This document shows, piece after piece, positions 9,710 through 19,880 of a stretch of 23,500 nucleotides of DNA (the stretch's first letter is position 1; every line of letters begins with the position of its first letter). Both the position numbers and the translations under genes were made by a program. The notes beneath the pieces are model-generated. The model was not told the DNA's origin, searched no databases, and worked only from the letters and a program-made list of their open reading frames with translations. Source of the DNA: Haplomitrium mnioides (Eukaryota > Marchantiophyta > Haplomitriopsida > Calobryales); assembly GCA_049999725.1 (NCBI GenBank), contig JBNGIS010037936.1:47571-71070 (forward strand), in the 5' to 3' direction.

Positions 9710-10336
9710 CGGTCAAGCTTCCCCGTTGAATATGATGTCGGACGGCGCTCCCTCGGATTACGTGGCACCCTCGGAGGTGTCTGAGGGAGTCAGCAAACAC
9801 GTGGCACTCTGGAGGGGCCCGTTGGATTCTTTAGAACCAGATCAGCGCGTCGGTCAGCCTTCCTCTTTGAAAACGGCGTCGGACGGCGCTGCATCGGATT
9901 ACGTGGCACTCTAGAGGAGCCCGTTGGATCCTTCAGGTTAGAGGGAGGTCAACCATAGAACCAAGTTAGCGCGTCAGTTAGCCTTCCCATTTGAAAACGA
10001 CGTCGGACGACACGACTTTGGATTACGTGGCGCTTCGACAGAGCTCGTTGGATTCTTCAGGTCAGAGAGGAGTCAACCACGAATGGAGGTCAGCGCGACG
10101 GTCCACCTTCCTTGTTGAAAACGGCATCGGTGACGGCCACAAAAGAAAGTCAGCCTTGGATACATGGCACTTTGGAGGAGTCCGAGGGATCTTTCGGACT
10201 TCCTTGTCCATTGGATTCTTCGAATTGGGATCGGAGGTCAACTATGGAACGAGGTCAAAGCGCCAGTCCAACTTCCAGGTTGAATGCAATGTCGGACGGC
10301 GGCAATGGAGGAAAAGTCCACAACGGGCTTTAGGTT
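9710..10336 (+). repeat. About 124-bp tandem units in LTR B, 5 units
   Basis: Unit starts at 9710, 9851, 9975, 10099 and 10263 give spacings of 141, 124, 124 and 164 bp. Each has CGGTCMRCCTTCC, then TTGAAAACGRCGTCGGACGG. The first three units have TTACGTGGCRC and then CCGTTGGATTCTTCAG. ACGTGGC occurs at 9760, 9799, 9901 and 10025; the fourth unit has a decayed ACATGGC. The GACGTC core of bZIP C-boxes also recurs. Confidence 0.82.
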
Positions 10337-10525
10337 CCGTTGGGTTTGGCGGACTCAGATCCGCGGGAATCTTTGGACTCGAATCCGCGAGACTTCTTCA
10401 GACTCCTTTTCTACGAGATTCTTTGGAACTCTGTTCTGTTGGGTTACTCGGACTTGGTTCCGTGAGAATCTTCAAAATTGTAGTCCACGAGATTCCTCAG
10501 ACTCAACTCCGTGTGATTGTTGTAC
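10337..10525 (+). repeat. About 26-bp minisatellite in LTR B, about 8 units
   Basis: Diverged repeats of GNTCCGYGNGATTCTTNNGACTC follow one another until GTTGTACTTGG, the same single-copy sequence that closes the shorter array in LTR A. Confidence 0.7.
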
Positions 10526-11539
10526 TTGGAAGCAAACTACTAATAGACGGGATATGTGTCGCCACGTCCGAGTATGAGCCTAACGGGAATAACGACCTTT
10601 CTAACGGGAAGGATTCATGGGGCAGAGGCTTGAGGGGCATACATTGTTGGGCTTTGAATTCGATCGAGTTGGTGTGCAAGCAAGCTAGAGACGCGCAAAC
10701 AATCTCAGGACAAGGAGAACGCAACGAGGTAAGGCAGAAGTGGATCCCAGTGAGAATTTACGTGAGGCAAGTGTACTCGCGTGGGGGCTAGCAGGGGTGG
10801 AGGTGGACTGGAGGGGTGTTGGGAATTGCTGGGTGAGGAACTTAAGAGGCTTGGGCGATCCAGATGAACTCATCTCTGTGGGTGGACTTGTGGTAGAGGT
10901 GGATCGATATGGAAGATTTGAAGGGGATTCGTTTTTTTGAGAATTCAGGAGAGATTTCCAAGTGAGATCTTGGGGTCGTCTTTGCATTCCGTGTGCGGGA
11001 GCATCAACCCAAAGTGCTCAGTGTGTGCTCTGGTGTTATCTTTCAAGTGGAGGTGAGAAGAGGGTAGCTGCATTAGTGTCTGCGTACTGCAGAGAAGACC
11101 TATTCAAGGCTCAGAGGTGGAATGAGCTACCAGCAGTCGAGAGGACTGTCTTCCAAGAGTGGAAGCGAAAGAAATCCTCTTCCGAGCCTAAGGAAGTAAA
11201 TCAAGAGCTTCTCACGAGGGAAGTTGAAAAGCTATCTAGAAGAAAGGTGTGTGTGTGGGGATTGAAAGGAGGATTGATGTGATGAGTTGGGGAGGAGTCT
11301 GCTGGGGAAGTTAGTCCTAGTGGTCTTGTGAGGCCTCTGATTTTGGTGAAGTGCAATAAGAGTGTATGGTTGTAAATGTGTATAAATGTGTTAGTTAGAT
11401 TTGAATTCTGTTATATGAATAGGAAGCAATTTGGATTAGGCTCAAATAGATTCCATTTGCTCAGACCATGGGACAGCTCTGTGAAGGGGGAGTCAAGTCC
11501 CTTGACATAGTTTTGTGATCTTGGGTCCTTGCATTCTGT

Positions 11540-12168
11540 TCCTGTAGTTTGTTTTATTGTGTAAGAATGATTCAAGACTAGAGGTAGGAAGGAATTCCAA
11601 TTGTTGGGACCTTGGGACAACCCTATGCCAAGTGGGATCTTGGAGTTGACTCTGCATCATCTGTGCAAGAGCATCAAACCCAAAAGTGCTCGGAGTGCAC
11701 TATGGTTTATCCTTTCAAGTGGAGCCAAGAAGAGGGTGGCTACATTAGTGCCCACGCATTGCAGAGAAGACCTGTTCAATGTTTGGAGGTTGAGTGAGTT
11801 GCCAACAGTCAAGAGGACTATCTTCCAAAGGTGGAAGTTAAAGAAATTCTCTTCCGAGTGTGAGGAAGTAAATCGAGGGCTTCTCGCGAGGGAAGTTAAA
11901 AAAAACTATCTAGAAACAGGGTGTGTGCGTGGGACAGGAAAGGAAGATTGAGGTGGTAAGTTGAGGAAGGGAGGAGTCTGCTAAGGAGGTCAGCTCTAGT
12001 AGTCCTGTAAGGCCTATGATTTTGAGGAAGTGCAATGAATATGTATGTTTGTAATTGTGTATGAGTGTGCTAGCTAGATTTGAATTTTGTTGTATTGTAT
12101 AAGAAACAATTAGAACTAGGATCCTCCAGGTATACCAGTTGTTCAGACCTTGAGACAGCCATGTGAAG
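11540..12168 (+). repeat. Partial duplication within LTR B
   Basis: The 3' half of the LTR occurs twice: a first version at about 10955-11535 and a second from about 11626. At about 11545 the sequence jumps back to one matching LTR A near 6535, runs to CAACCCTATG at 11625, then jumps back again to the CAAGTGGGATCTTGGAG segment matching LTR A at about 6084. The second version (from 11626) is visibly closer to LTR A than the first, so the LTR appears to be a mosaic of two subtypes and not a simple recent duplication. Confidence 0.7.
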
Positions 12169-12440
12169 ATGGCCTCTATCCAATTATCACTTTGAGGCTT
12201 TAAAGAACTCTTCTTCACCCTACAAGCCTTTCCTATCTGCAACAATCCATTCAGTAGCCTAGCTGCTCATTCACACTCTCAAGGCTAGAATACCCATGCA
12301 CATACACCCAAGTACTTTTGTGGTAATCTTCAATATAATTCGGGGGTCCCATATTTGGGTCCAGCCACCTTGTACATAATTCAACTTCAAAATGCAATAA
12401 CCCCAAAGCCACTGAACAATGTCAAGGGACTTGGCTCCCC
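12169..12440 (-). repeat. Inverted 272-bp segment inside LTR B
   Basis: This stretch is the reverse complement of 6621-6891 in LTR A (271 bp), while the sequence on both sides is in normal orientation. The left break lies after GTGAAG, the right break before TGCCTTCCAAGTGGCAC. About 42 bp present in LTR A (6892-6933) are missing at the right break. The separate inverted copy at 20500 agrees with LTR A, so the change happened in copy B. Confidence 0.85.
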
Positions 12441-12487
12441 TGCCTTCCAAGTGGCACTTGTGAAGGTTAAGGCTTGAAGGAGGGGAG

Positions 12488-15205
12488 TGACAACTGATGA
12501 TTTGAGGCACTAATGAAAAATTGGAGAAATTGAAAGTATCATCAGAGCAGTTCTCTACTTCTAAAGTGCGGAGATACTCCAGAGGCATCGAGGTATTCAA
12601 GATTGGTGATAAGTCGAGGAGATCATTCAACTAGTTGTTCGGAAGGTTATCGAAACGCGAAAAATCAGGACCTGGACGGTGGAAGGACGTGACACTCTCC
12701 AAAGATGTGGCAAAGAGACTCGCAAGGAGGCTGAGAAGGAAGTGATCTAAGAATTAGATAATATAGGGTGAGATGAGCAAGATCAAGGGAATTGGATAAA
12801 ATCAACAACCCGACGTCAGGAAAGAAGAGCTTAAGGTAATGCAAGGAGCTCCATTGATTATTCTTGACTCTCGATATAGTGGCAAGGCTCGATAGCAAGA
12901 AGAAGGGAAGGCGCTCCCTGCACGACCAGCATCAAAGGATTGGAAGGAGAATGAACGATGCGACGACCATCCGAAGGCAGCGACAACACCAGAGGGGTTA
13001 GTGGATGCGCAGATTGATGAGGTGTTAGCAGGCTTCATCGAGGTCCGAGTAGATTTTAGTTTTATGAAGTCTTTCTTCTATCGGAGCTATGTTGGTAGTA
13101 TTAGGGTTGGTCAAAGCAAAGGAGTTGACTGTACCACCTTAGTATTTTTTTGATGGGCATGGCGGTTCAACTTCCACTTGGAAGACGGCGTCGGGAGGCG
13201 CTCTATCAGAAGAAGTCCACTATCAGAGTTGACTCCCCCTTGTATGGTCCTATTCTTCCTTCAGTCAAGTGTGGCGGTCCAACTACCACTTGGAAGACGG
13301 GGTCGAGGAGCGCTTTATTAGAAGAAGTCTACTATCGGAGTTGACTGCCCTTAGTAGAGTCCTATTCTTCCTTCGCTTAAGCATGGAAGTCCAACTCCTA
13401 CTTGGAAGACAGCGTTGAGCAGCACTCTATCGAAAGGAGTCAACTATCGGAGTTGACCACCAAGAAAGACCATTGGAGTTGTCGTCCCTCATCGAGGTCT
13501 GCCTTCACCTAACGGGTCTTTCGCAATCTTTCTTTTGACAGAGTTCTATCGGTTCTATTGGGTTGGCTAAGCATCGGGTCTGTTGTCATTAATCAGGTCT
13601 GTCGTTGAGAAGCTGGGTATGCCGTCAAACTATTTGGATTGCACTGATCAGATTTTCATCAGATAATTCTCTTTGCGTCAAGTTTTTCTTCACTGGATCT
13701 AGTCGATCCTTAGCATTCTTAGGACAAGTGTTGCCACACCAAGAATTAGTTACCTTCAAGAAGCCAAGAAAGGACCACCAGAATATCGTTACAACCGTGG
13801 CCCTTCTTACTACTCTAGGATGCAAAAATAAGAACGACAAAGCACGGGTGGGAATGGCAAGCCAAGAGTGAGGGGACACAAGTTTGGAGTATAGATAGTC
13901 CTCACATTGAAGTGTTGGGGGTTTGTGCATGTTGAGGAGGTGTAGAAGTGTACAAGTTGTGCACTGATGCTTGGTCGATAATGTCGACGACACATTGTGA
14001 TTGAAGTCTTGATCTTGAAGCTATCACTGTGATTAACGATGCGTGGGTGTGTACCAAGGCGTGCACAGATGCATTTTTGAAGGCGCTGCGAGTCGATCAC
14101 AATGTGTTGTTGAAGATCTTGTGCGAGGGGATAACGATGGATAGGGAATGTTCTTTGTGATTCTTTGATTGAAGCAAGCGTACTTGCGTTCGGAGGCCAA
14201 AAGAATGGAGGTGGCCTAGAGGGGCGCCGAGAATCGCTGATTGGGAGGCTCTAGAGGCTCAAACAATCCAAGTGAACTCATTCTGGAGGGTGGACCAACA
14301 TTCAGAGGTGAATCGATACTCGAAGGAGAAGAGGGTTCGTTCGGCATGGACTCATGAGTCATGATTTTGTAGGGGATTCAACCCCAACAACATTCGGAGG
14401 GTGTTGCTGGTTTGCATTTCAAAAGGAAAGGCCGAAGGCAAGGGATGGCTGCATTAGTGCCCATATACTGCAGAGAAGATCCAGCCAAGGTCTCGGGTAG
14501 AGTGTGTTCCATCAGTTAGTAGGACTGTCTTCTAGGGGTGGAAGTTAATCAAACCTCTTCCAAGCATGCAAAAGTGAATCCAAACCCCTCTATGACGGAG
14601 GGTATAAAATAGCTAGTGATGTGTTTGTGAGAGGGCAGGCCAAAGTGTGAAGCATTGAGAGGGAGACTTGGGTGGTGTTTTGAGTTGTTGGCCAATGGTG
14701 CTCTATGCTTTTGTTGAGTATATAGTGTAGATATGCTTATAGTCCTTGTTTTATAACTGTGAATAAGTGCTAGAGGTTCTATAGAGTAGATAGAGAGTGC
14801 GTTGAGGGTGTAGTAAGGGTGTTGGAGTAGCTGGCCCTTGTACAATTTCTGTGTAGTAGCGTGTGTAGCTCTTCAGAGCAGTCTTATAATTATTTTTTTC
14901 CCTTGAATTCATGTGCGTATTCGGATTAGCAAGCAGATCTTGAGCATGACTAGCTGGCCACTTAGAAGGTAACTCAAAGTGGAACGAGTTAGGGCTCGAG
15001 AGGGTGTGAGGAGAAAAGTCGTGGGTTGAAGTTCTTGGGGTTGGTGTTAAGGGACCGCACCACCAAGTAGCTTACGACCATTAGTACGTGAAAGAGAGAA
15101 ATCGGGGTGTAGGGCCGTCTCATAAAAGGCCTTGTTGAATCGTGTCAGTCCCCTTCTTTTAGAGTAAGCTCTTCTTGAGCTAAAGCCGAAGAGAAGGGTA
15201 GGACA
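12488..15205 (+). repeat. Long LTR, copy C (about 2718 bp), diverged relative of A and B
   Basis: The start TGACAACTGATGATTTGAGG aligns with the TGTCAACC starts of A and B, and the end GGGTAGGACA lies 8 bases before the primer-binding site. Matches to A are readable at the beginning, around 14170-14580 (the GGCGCCGAGAATCGCTGA and CTGCAGAGAAGATCC segments) and near 15118-15140 (GGGCCGTCTCATAAAAGG). The middle carries its own tandem array (13163-13480). The size agrees with A and B. The first five bases overlap the last five of LTR B. Confidence 0.72.
13163..13480 (+). repeat. About 112-bp tandem units in LTR C
   Basis: Three units start near 13163, 13275 and 13386. Each reads CGGTYCAACTNCCACTTGGAAGACGGCGTCGRG, then GAAGAAGTCNACTATCRGAGTTGACT. 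The opening resembles the 124-bp unit of LTR B, so the arrays probably share an origin, but the ACGTGGC motif is absent here. Confidence 0.75.
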
Positions 15206-15213
15206 TAGTTTTT

Positions 15214-15232
15214 TAGTGCTAGAAGAAGAGCC
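15214..15232 (+). promoter_or_regulatory. Primer-binding site of element C
   Basis: TAGTGCTAGAAGAAGAGCC lies at the same distance from its LTR as the site in element A and differs by a few transitions, including TGG to TAG. The same tRNA primer is implied. Confidence 0.6.
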
Positions 15233-15416
15233 AAGGTTCGCAAGAACTTGAGATCAACCCGAAACCGGTTTCGTTTCTTGGAAGGGTTTTGATGCTAAGA
15301 AGTTCTCTTAAATTGTGGGCGTTGAACCTGAAGTTTAGACAGGAAGTTAAGGGAGCGAGACAAGTGTGGAGAAAGGCATTGACCTGTGGGTAGAGCTGTC
15401 CTTTCTTGTTGCTGTA

Positions 15417-17397
15417 ATGGCTACTCCTGTACCACCCCCAGGATTACGAGGAAGATTTAAGTACAAGACGTATAAAGGGTGGCCGAAGGATGATTGCCAT
15501 GCATGGCTGGACGATCTTGAAAATGCGGTAGAGGCAAACAGAGAAAGTTACCTAATCTTAGGTATTCTGCTAGCTATCTTGAAGGGAGAGGCACATCTAT
15601 GGTGTAAGGACTTGCCGAATTAGACCAAGAGCGATTGGGAGGCTTTTAAAGCCGCGTTCGTGTCCAAGTTCTGATAGATAAGGGAGGAGACTGAGGCCTT
15701 AATTAAGATGGGCAGTTGTAGATGCCAAAAAAAGAATCAATGAGAAAATTCCTACAAAGATTCAAGAAAGTAGCATAGAAGCTGAACCCCCCATCCACTA
15801 ATGGGATGCTGACCTTGTGGTTCCTAACGGCTCTACCAAAGGAGATAGGGACATGGGTATGGCAGACCGATCCCTAAACCTTAGAAGCTGCGAAGAATGT
15901 TGCCCATTCCCACGGAAGAGCCTCTATCATGAGCTCAAGGAGGAAGACACGAATTAAGTACGGATCGGAGGACTCCTCGAATGAGACAAGCAGTGAGGAG
16001 GAATCAGAGGAGAGTTCGGCCTACACCTCGAGAAGGGATGAGGAATCAAACACCAGCAATTCCGATGAGGATAGGTTGGCCAAAAGAAAGAAGAAACAGA
16101 AAGAACAGAAGAGGAGGGATGCCAGAGATTGGAAGGATTGGCACACTCATCATCGGGAGGGCGAAAAGAAGCAACCGAAGAGAACCCTTGAAAAGGAACC
16201 CGAACCTGAATCCATCGGGAGAGAAGGTGGGAAGTTGAATGCAAAGGTGGAAGAGTTGAGTGCAAAAATGGTGGCCATGAATATACTCCTCGTAGGAATA
16301 AAGCTGGAGAGCAAGCAAAAGCTGACCGAACGAGTAGGAGTATGGTATGTGAAGTGCAAATAGCATGGCCACTCTTCTCAAGAGTGCCCCATGGAGGCTC
16401 ATGCCATCCACTACGTATGAAAAGAACCCCCACAGTACATGCATGAGGAGGTTGAGTATGTGCTCGAAGAGGCCATGGAGACGCTATACTATGTCAGCGG
16501 TAGACCTCGCACAATTCCGAGCAGAGCTGCAAGAGTAGGGGTAGGACAATCCAGCAGTTGGGTGGTTGGTAAGCCTCCCCGAACGACCATCATGATCTGT
16601 TGGAATTGTGGTCAGCCAGGTCACATATCCCCGAATCGCTTAGAGCCGCGGAAGCAGAACAATGGGGTATCATATGCGTTGTATTTCCAATGCAAATCAA
16701 AGGGGCATGTGGTGATGAATTGCTCGCTCAATAGGAGACCAGAGTTGGGCCTAAATGCAAGGGCGAATCCCCCACCACCTCCACCGACGGTGAATATGAT
16801 AACGTTGGACTAGGAGCTGGAAGTCATGAACGAACCAAAGGAGGAGGAAGCTAAGTTGCTGAGTTGGGACCCACCTTCATTAGAGGACTACTTTCGGGTG
16901 ATAACACAAGCGGAAGCCTGAAATCAAAAGAAGGGAAAGCATATGAAAGGGTGTGAAGCTCAAAAGACTAAGGCACCTGAGTCGTTGTCTGATAGCGATT
17001 CAGATTACTAGAGGAACAACCCCAAATGGTTCCACCCAAGGCAATAAGAGGAGGTAAGAAGATAAGTAGAGGCCATGGATGTAGCAGAGTAGGGGAATAC
17101 AGCCACGGAAACTCTGAAGGAAGTTCATAGGCAACAGGCATTAAAGGAGCCTCAGAGTGACAAGGCAGAAGTGGTGGTTCCGACCGAGGTGATAAAGCCC
17201 GTTCTCTACAACATTCAAGCGGATGTCCAAGATTGCCTAGTCACGGCAACAATGGGATAGCTGATTAAGGACAGTCCACTATATAGAAGGCAATTGAGGG
17301 AACTGATGATGGGACCAAAGAGGCGAAGGTCCCTACCACGGGTGGGCACTACAGCCGATCTAAGTCTGATTTATGAGGACAAGGGTGCTCCAGAAAT
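15417..17397 (+). pseudogene. gag of element C (broken; all three CCHC knuckles damaged)
   Basis: The start ATG at 15417 opens MATPVPPPGLRGRFKYKTYKG, followed by WPKDDCHAWLDDLENAVEAN (about 15480-15540) as in element A. A stop lies near 15621 and a frameshift near 15718; then LNPPSTNGMLTLWFLTALPK (about 15783-15842). A Ser/Glu-rich and then Lys/Arg-rich stretch runs about 15940-16220. The three zinc knuckles sit at about 16341-16388, 16597-16640 and 16681-16724, but each has lost one ligand: the first Cys is Tyr in knuckle 1, the last Cys is Arg in knuckle 2, and the first Cys is Tyr in knuckle 3. The C-terminal part has YNIQADVQDCLVTATMG and SPLYRRQLRELMMG (about 17208-17310), a segment commonly found just before gypsy proteases. 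Several stops remain. Confidence 0.85.
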
Positions 17398-18055
17398 TTG
17401 ATATTCAGATCGCGGGTTGTGCACTCTTGATGGTACCGGTGGACGGAGGAACATGAGTCAACATCATGATTGAGGAGACCGTAAATATGTTGAGATTCAA
17501 GGAATTTCAACCCACCGCTTGAATCATGAGATTGGCTAATAGATCGTGGGTGAAGATGCTGGGAGCTCTATTGCAAGTACCCACCATCATCGAAGGTGTG
17601 GAATTCCAATTGAACTATATGGTAATGTGGCCAACACAACCTTCTCTTTATTCAGTTTTGATTGGAAGACCGTGGTTGTACGACGCCCAAGTCTTGCACA
17701 ACTGGGGAAACTCTACTCTGACATTCGAGCCGAAAAGGACGGTAGTCTATTATGGAGCAGTACCCCACGAGGGGGAGATGCAGCCTTAGGCAAATTATGA
17801 CAACGAATGGTCGGAAGACGAGGCTGAAATGGAGTGCCACTACTGGATCTAGCTGAACGACAAGGCATTGGAAGAAAGCTTGGTGGGGGAAGCCAAAATG
17901 GAGATTGGTCAAATAGACCTTATAGAGAGCATGACAGAAGAACCTAGTTCGGAAGACATGGTCGGACTATCGAAGAGGAAGGAAAAGGTGGATCCGCAAC
18001 TAGAAGAGGAGTCGAAATTCTACCACAAAGGCAGAAGTGGTGTCGCGTGGGAGTA
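17398..18055 (+). pseudogene. Retropepsin-like protease and linker of element C (broken)
   Basis: Aspartic protease that would cleave the polyprotein. After a frameshift near 17398 the frame reads IAGCALLMVPVDGGT-stop-VNIM (about 17409-17470); the active-site triplet appears as D-G-G where D-S/T-G is usual. MRLANRSWVKMLGALLQVP (about 17527-17583) and VLIGRPWLYDAQVLHNWG (about 17655-17708) match the flap region and the hydrophobic-G motif next to helix alpha of gypsy proteases. An acidic linker follows (EDEAEMECHYW, then SSEDMVGLSKRKEK; about 17790-18055), as between protease and RT in such elements. RT itself is missing. Stops near 17453, 17519, 17787 and 17850 make it inactive. Confidence 0.8.
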
Positions 18056-18672
18056 ATCTAGGTCCGAGAATACACAGGGTATATGATTGTGGAGAAGGTT
18101 GTGTGAAAGGTAGAAGCTTTGATGTTTATGATTCTGAAATGAAGCAAAGAGAGTGGAGATTGGGTGCCTTTGTGGCTTCAACTCCTCTCAAACAAAGCAA
18201 AGGTAAGCAAATTTCCCTTCTATTGTACTCAATTTTGTTTTGGCAAGGATAATGTAAAGTCTACTGATATTTTTGATCTGTAACTCTTAGTTTGGAATTC
18301 AGATTGTCTAAGAAACCTATGTGAAAAATTTCAGTGAGAAATGCATAGCAAAATGCTCTCTACAGTCAGAAACTCAATTGATGTTTAAAAGACCGAAAAA
18401 CCAACACTCACAAATTTTCTCGAGTAATAACTCTTTTGATTCAAATGATTTTGACACGAAATTTCAAAACAAACTTCTTCATACCCCACTCTAGGTTCCA
18501 CAAAGTTTCAACTTCTATACTACTCTTGGTATATAGAAACAAGTTATAAATCCAATGTCGAAAGGAAAAATGATTTCGAAGAACCTCAAGAATGTTTCTT
18601 CAAATTCAAACAGCTTTCACAGATCGACTTGAACTCCAAATGCATCGTAACTTGATGTAAAACTATAGTCCT
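18056..18672. other. Unassigned AT-rich stretch after element C
   Basis: Similarity to the element ends around 18055. The next 150 bases keep an open + frame (18037-18252; includes EMKQREWRLGAFVASTPL) that ends in AAAGGTAAGC, which looks like an exon end with a 5' splice site. I recognise no protein in it, and no partner exon is visible. The rest is AT-rich without recognisable genes. It could be a host fragment or flank of the minus-strand element. Confidence 0.4.
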
Positions 18673-19816
18673 TGTTGTCAACTTCTTAATGGTACTATGT
18701 TTTCTCCCAAAATCGTTGTAACAACATTGCAATCACCCAAAATGTAAACCTATCTTCAATTCAACCCCTTCGTCTTCAATTGCATATAAGTATGTGTGTA
18801 GATCTCCAAATGACTCAAAATTTCATGCATAAGAATGCTACTCTTTGTGAGATTTTGATGTTTTCTCTGCTTGAGCCTCTCTTCCTTTGGAAACTCCTCG
18901 AACCTTCATGAAACTAAACTCCTTTTTTTCTTTATTTTAGGGTTTTTACTAAAGGAAAGTTAACTCTTTTTTTACTTGTTATATGAACAACTCTAAGTTA
19001 ATTCCTTTGTAGAACAGAGCACAAATAAAGAAAAAACAACAGAGAAAATTTTCTCCCTTGATCATTTGATAAGTTGATGAAGTCACTCGAACGTTCGCCG
19101 CCGACTATTCACCATTTACCCAACGTATCCATTGCAGAAGACCCAAGAAAACTCCACTCCAAATCAGGTAAGAATGTAAATCATGAGATCCCATCACTCC
19201 CTATAGGTGATAATGGGCAACAGTACTGGAATAGGTGAGTTCATAACTGAATTCAAGAAATTATCATCAAAATGATAGGCAATCCACTACCGAAAATGAT
19301 CTTGAGGAATAATGTGCAAACCAACAAAGAAAGGATTTTGAAGAGGAAAGTTAAGAACAGCAAACAATCCTCTATCCATCGTATATGTCTTGACCCATAA
19401 GCGACTTGAGAGCTCCACCGTCAAACCTCCTCGCTCTGATAGATCTGGTACCCCTTTGAACCCCCTCAATGTATATTTTGATGATTTCTCTCAATGATAT
19501 CTCAATGTCCTTCAATGTTTTTTTCCCCTCGATGATGTCTTTTTGCCTCTTCTCTCTTATTTTATTTTCACAATATCTTTCACTATGATCCAAAGAATCC
19601 TCAAAGAGCCAATAGGATGACTCTTTCGCTACCCACCATATCCATAGCATCTTCCACGTGGCACTGACAGATACTAATTTTGTTCATCTAGAAGGTTCTT
19701 GAAAAGTGCTTCGCCGCTCCTTCTATGATTTTCTCTGAATTTAACTATGGTAAGAAGATTACTTTCCTCCATTATTTTGTTATATTTTTACACATTAGCC
19801 GAACCACAATACAACA
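18673..19816 (-). repeat. Probable 3' LTR of a minus-strand gypsy element
   Basis: On the minus strand a polypurine tract is followed at 19816 by TGTTGTATTGTGG, the expected LTR start. The other end is proposed at 18673, because TGTTGT there pairs with ACAACA at 19811-19816 as a 6-bp inverted terminus. The left limit is a guess from that match alone. The stretch holds no recognisable gene; a CACGTGGC G-box lies at 19655. Confidence 0.4.
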
Positions 19817-19829
19817 TCCACCCCATTTT
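19817..19829 (-). promoter_or_regulatory. Polypurine tract of the minus-strand element
   Basis: Read on the minus strand, AAAATGGGGTGGA lies directly before TGTTGT and about 50 bases after the integrase stop. This is the position and composition of a plus-strand primer site. Confidence 0.6.
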
Positions 19830-19880
19830 AACTTATGCATCTACTGGTAGGCACTAAGAAAGAAGACGTTGTGGTCGACA

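Larger units (their letters stand above)
8968..12492 (+). repeat. Long LTR, copy B (about 3525 bp, rearranged)
   Basis: Starts TGTCAACCAGTGACATGG and ends GGGGAGTGACA, giving TGTCA/TGACA termini. It matches copy A along its length but is longer because of larger minisatellites and a partial duplication of its 3' half. A 272-bp segment is inverted. Differences from A are frequent by eye, so the two are not recent twin LTRs. The bases before the start (CATAG) and after the end (ACTGA) do not form a target-site duplication. It may be the 3' LTR of element A after deletion, or a solo LTR. Confidence 0.82.
12488..18055 (+). mobile_element. Long-LTR gypsy-like element C (LTR-PBS-gag-protease), truncated
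   Basis: LTR C, a primer-binding site and gag-protease lie in order. It is related to element A at every part but clearly diverged. Coding similarity stops at about 18055, before any RT, and unrelated AT-rich DNA follows. No 3' LTR is seen. Confidence 0.8.

Noticed and set aside
9500-10525. Regular repeats that might suggest a CRISPR array or a centromeric satellite.
   Set aside because: Units are directly adjacent without unique spacers, lie inside an LTR at matching places in two copies, and the host is a plant. Too few units for a satellite array.
4124-12497. Treating LTR A and LTR B as an intact pair from one insertion.
   Set aside because: They differ a great deal by eye, flanking five-base sequences (ATAAT and ACTGA) do not match, and no PPT precedes LTR B. 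Left as one possibility only.
13625-14100. Minus-strand frames in LTR C.
   Set aside because: They overlap on both strands, have no counterpart in LTR A or B, and lie in non-coding LTR sequence.
15954-16444. Long minus-strand frames (159 and 132 codons) opposite the gag of element C.
   Set aside because: They mirror the Ser/Glu/Lys-rich part of gag, whose codon bias opens the antisense frames. No similarity to known proteins is visible.
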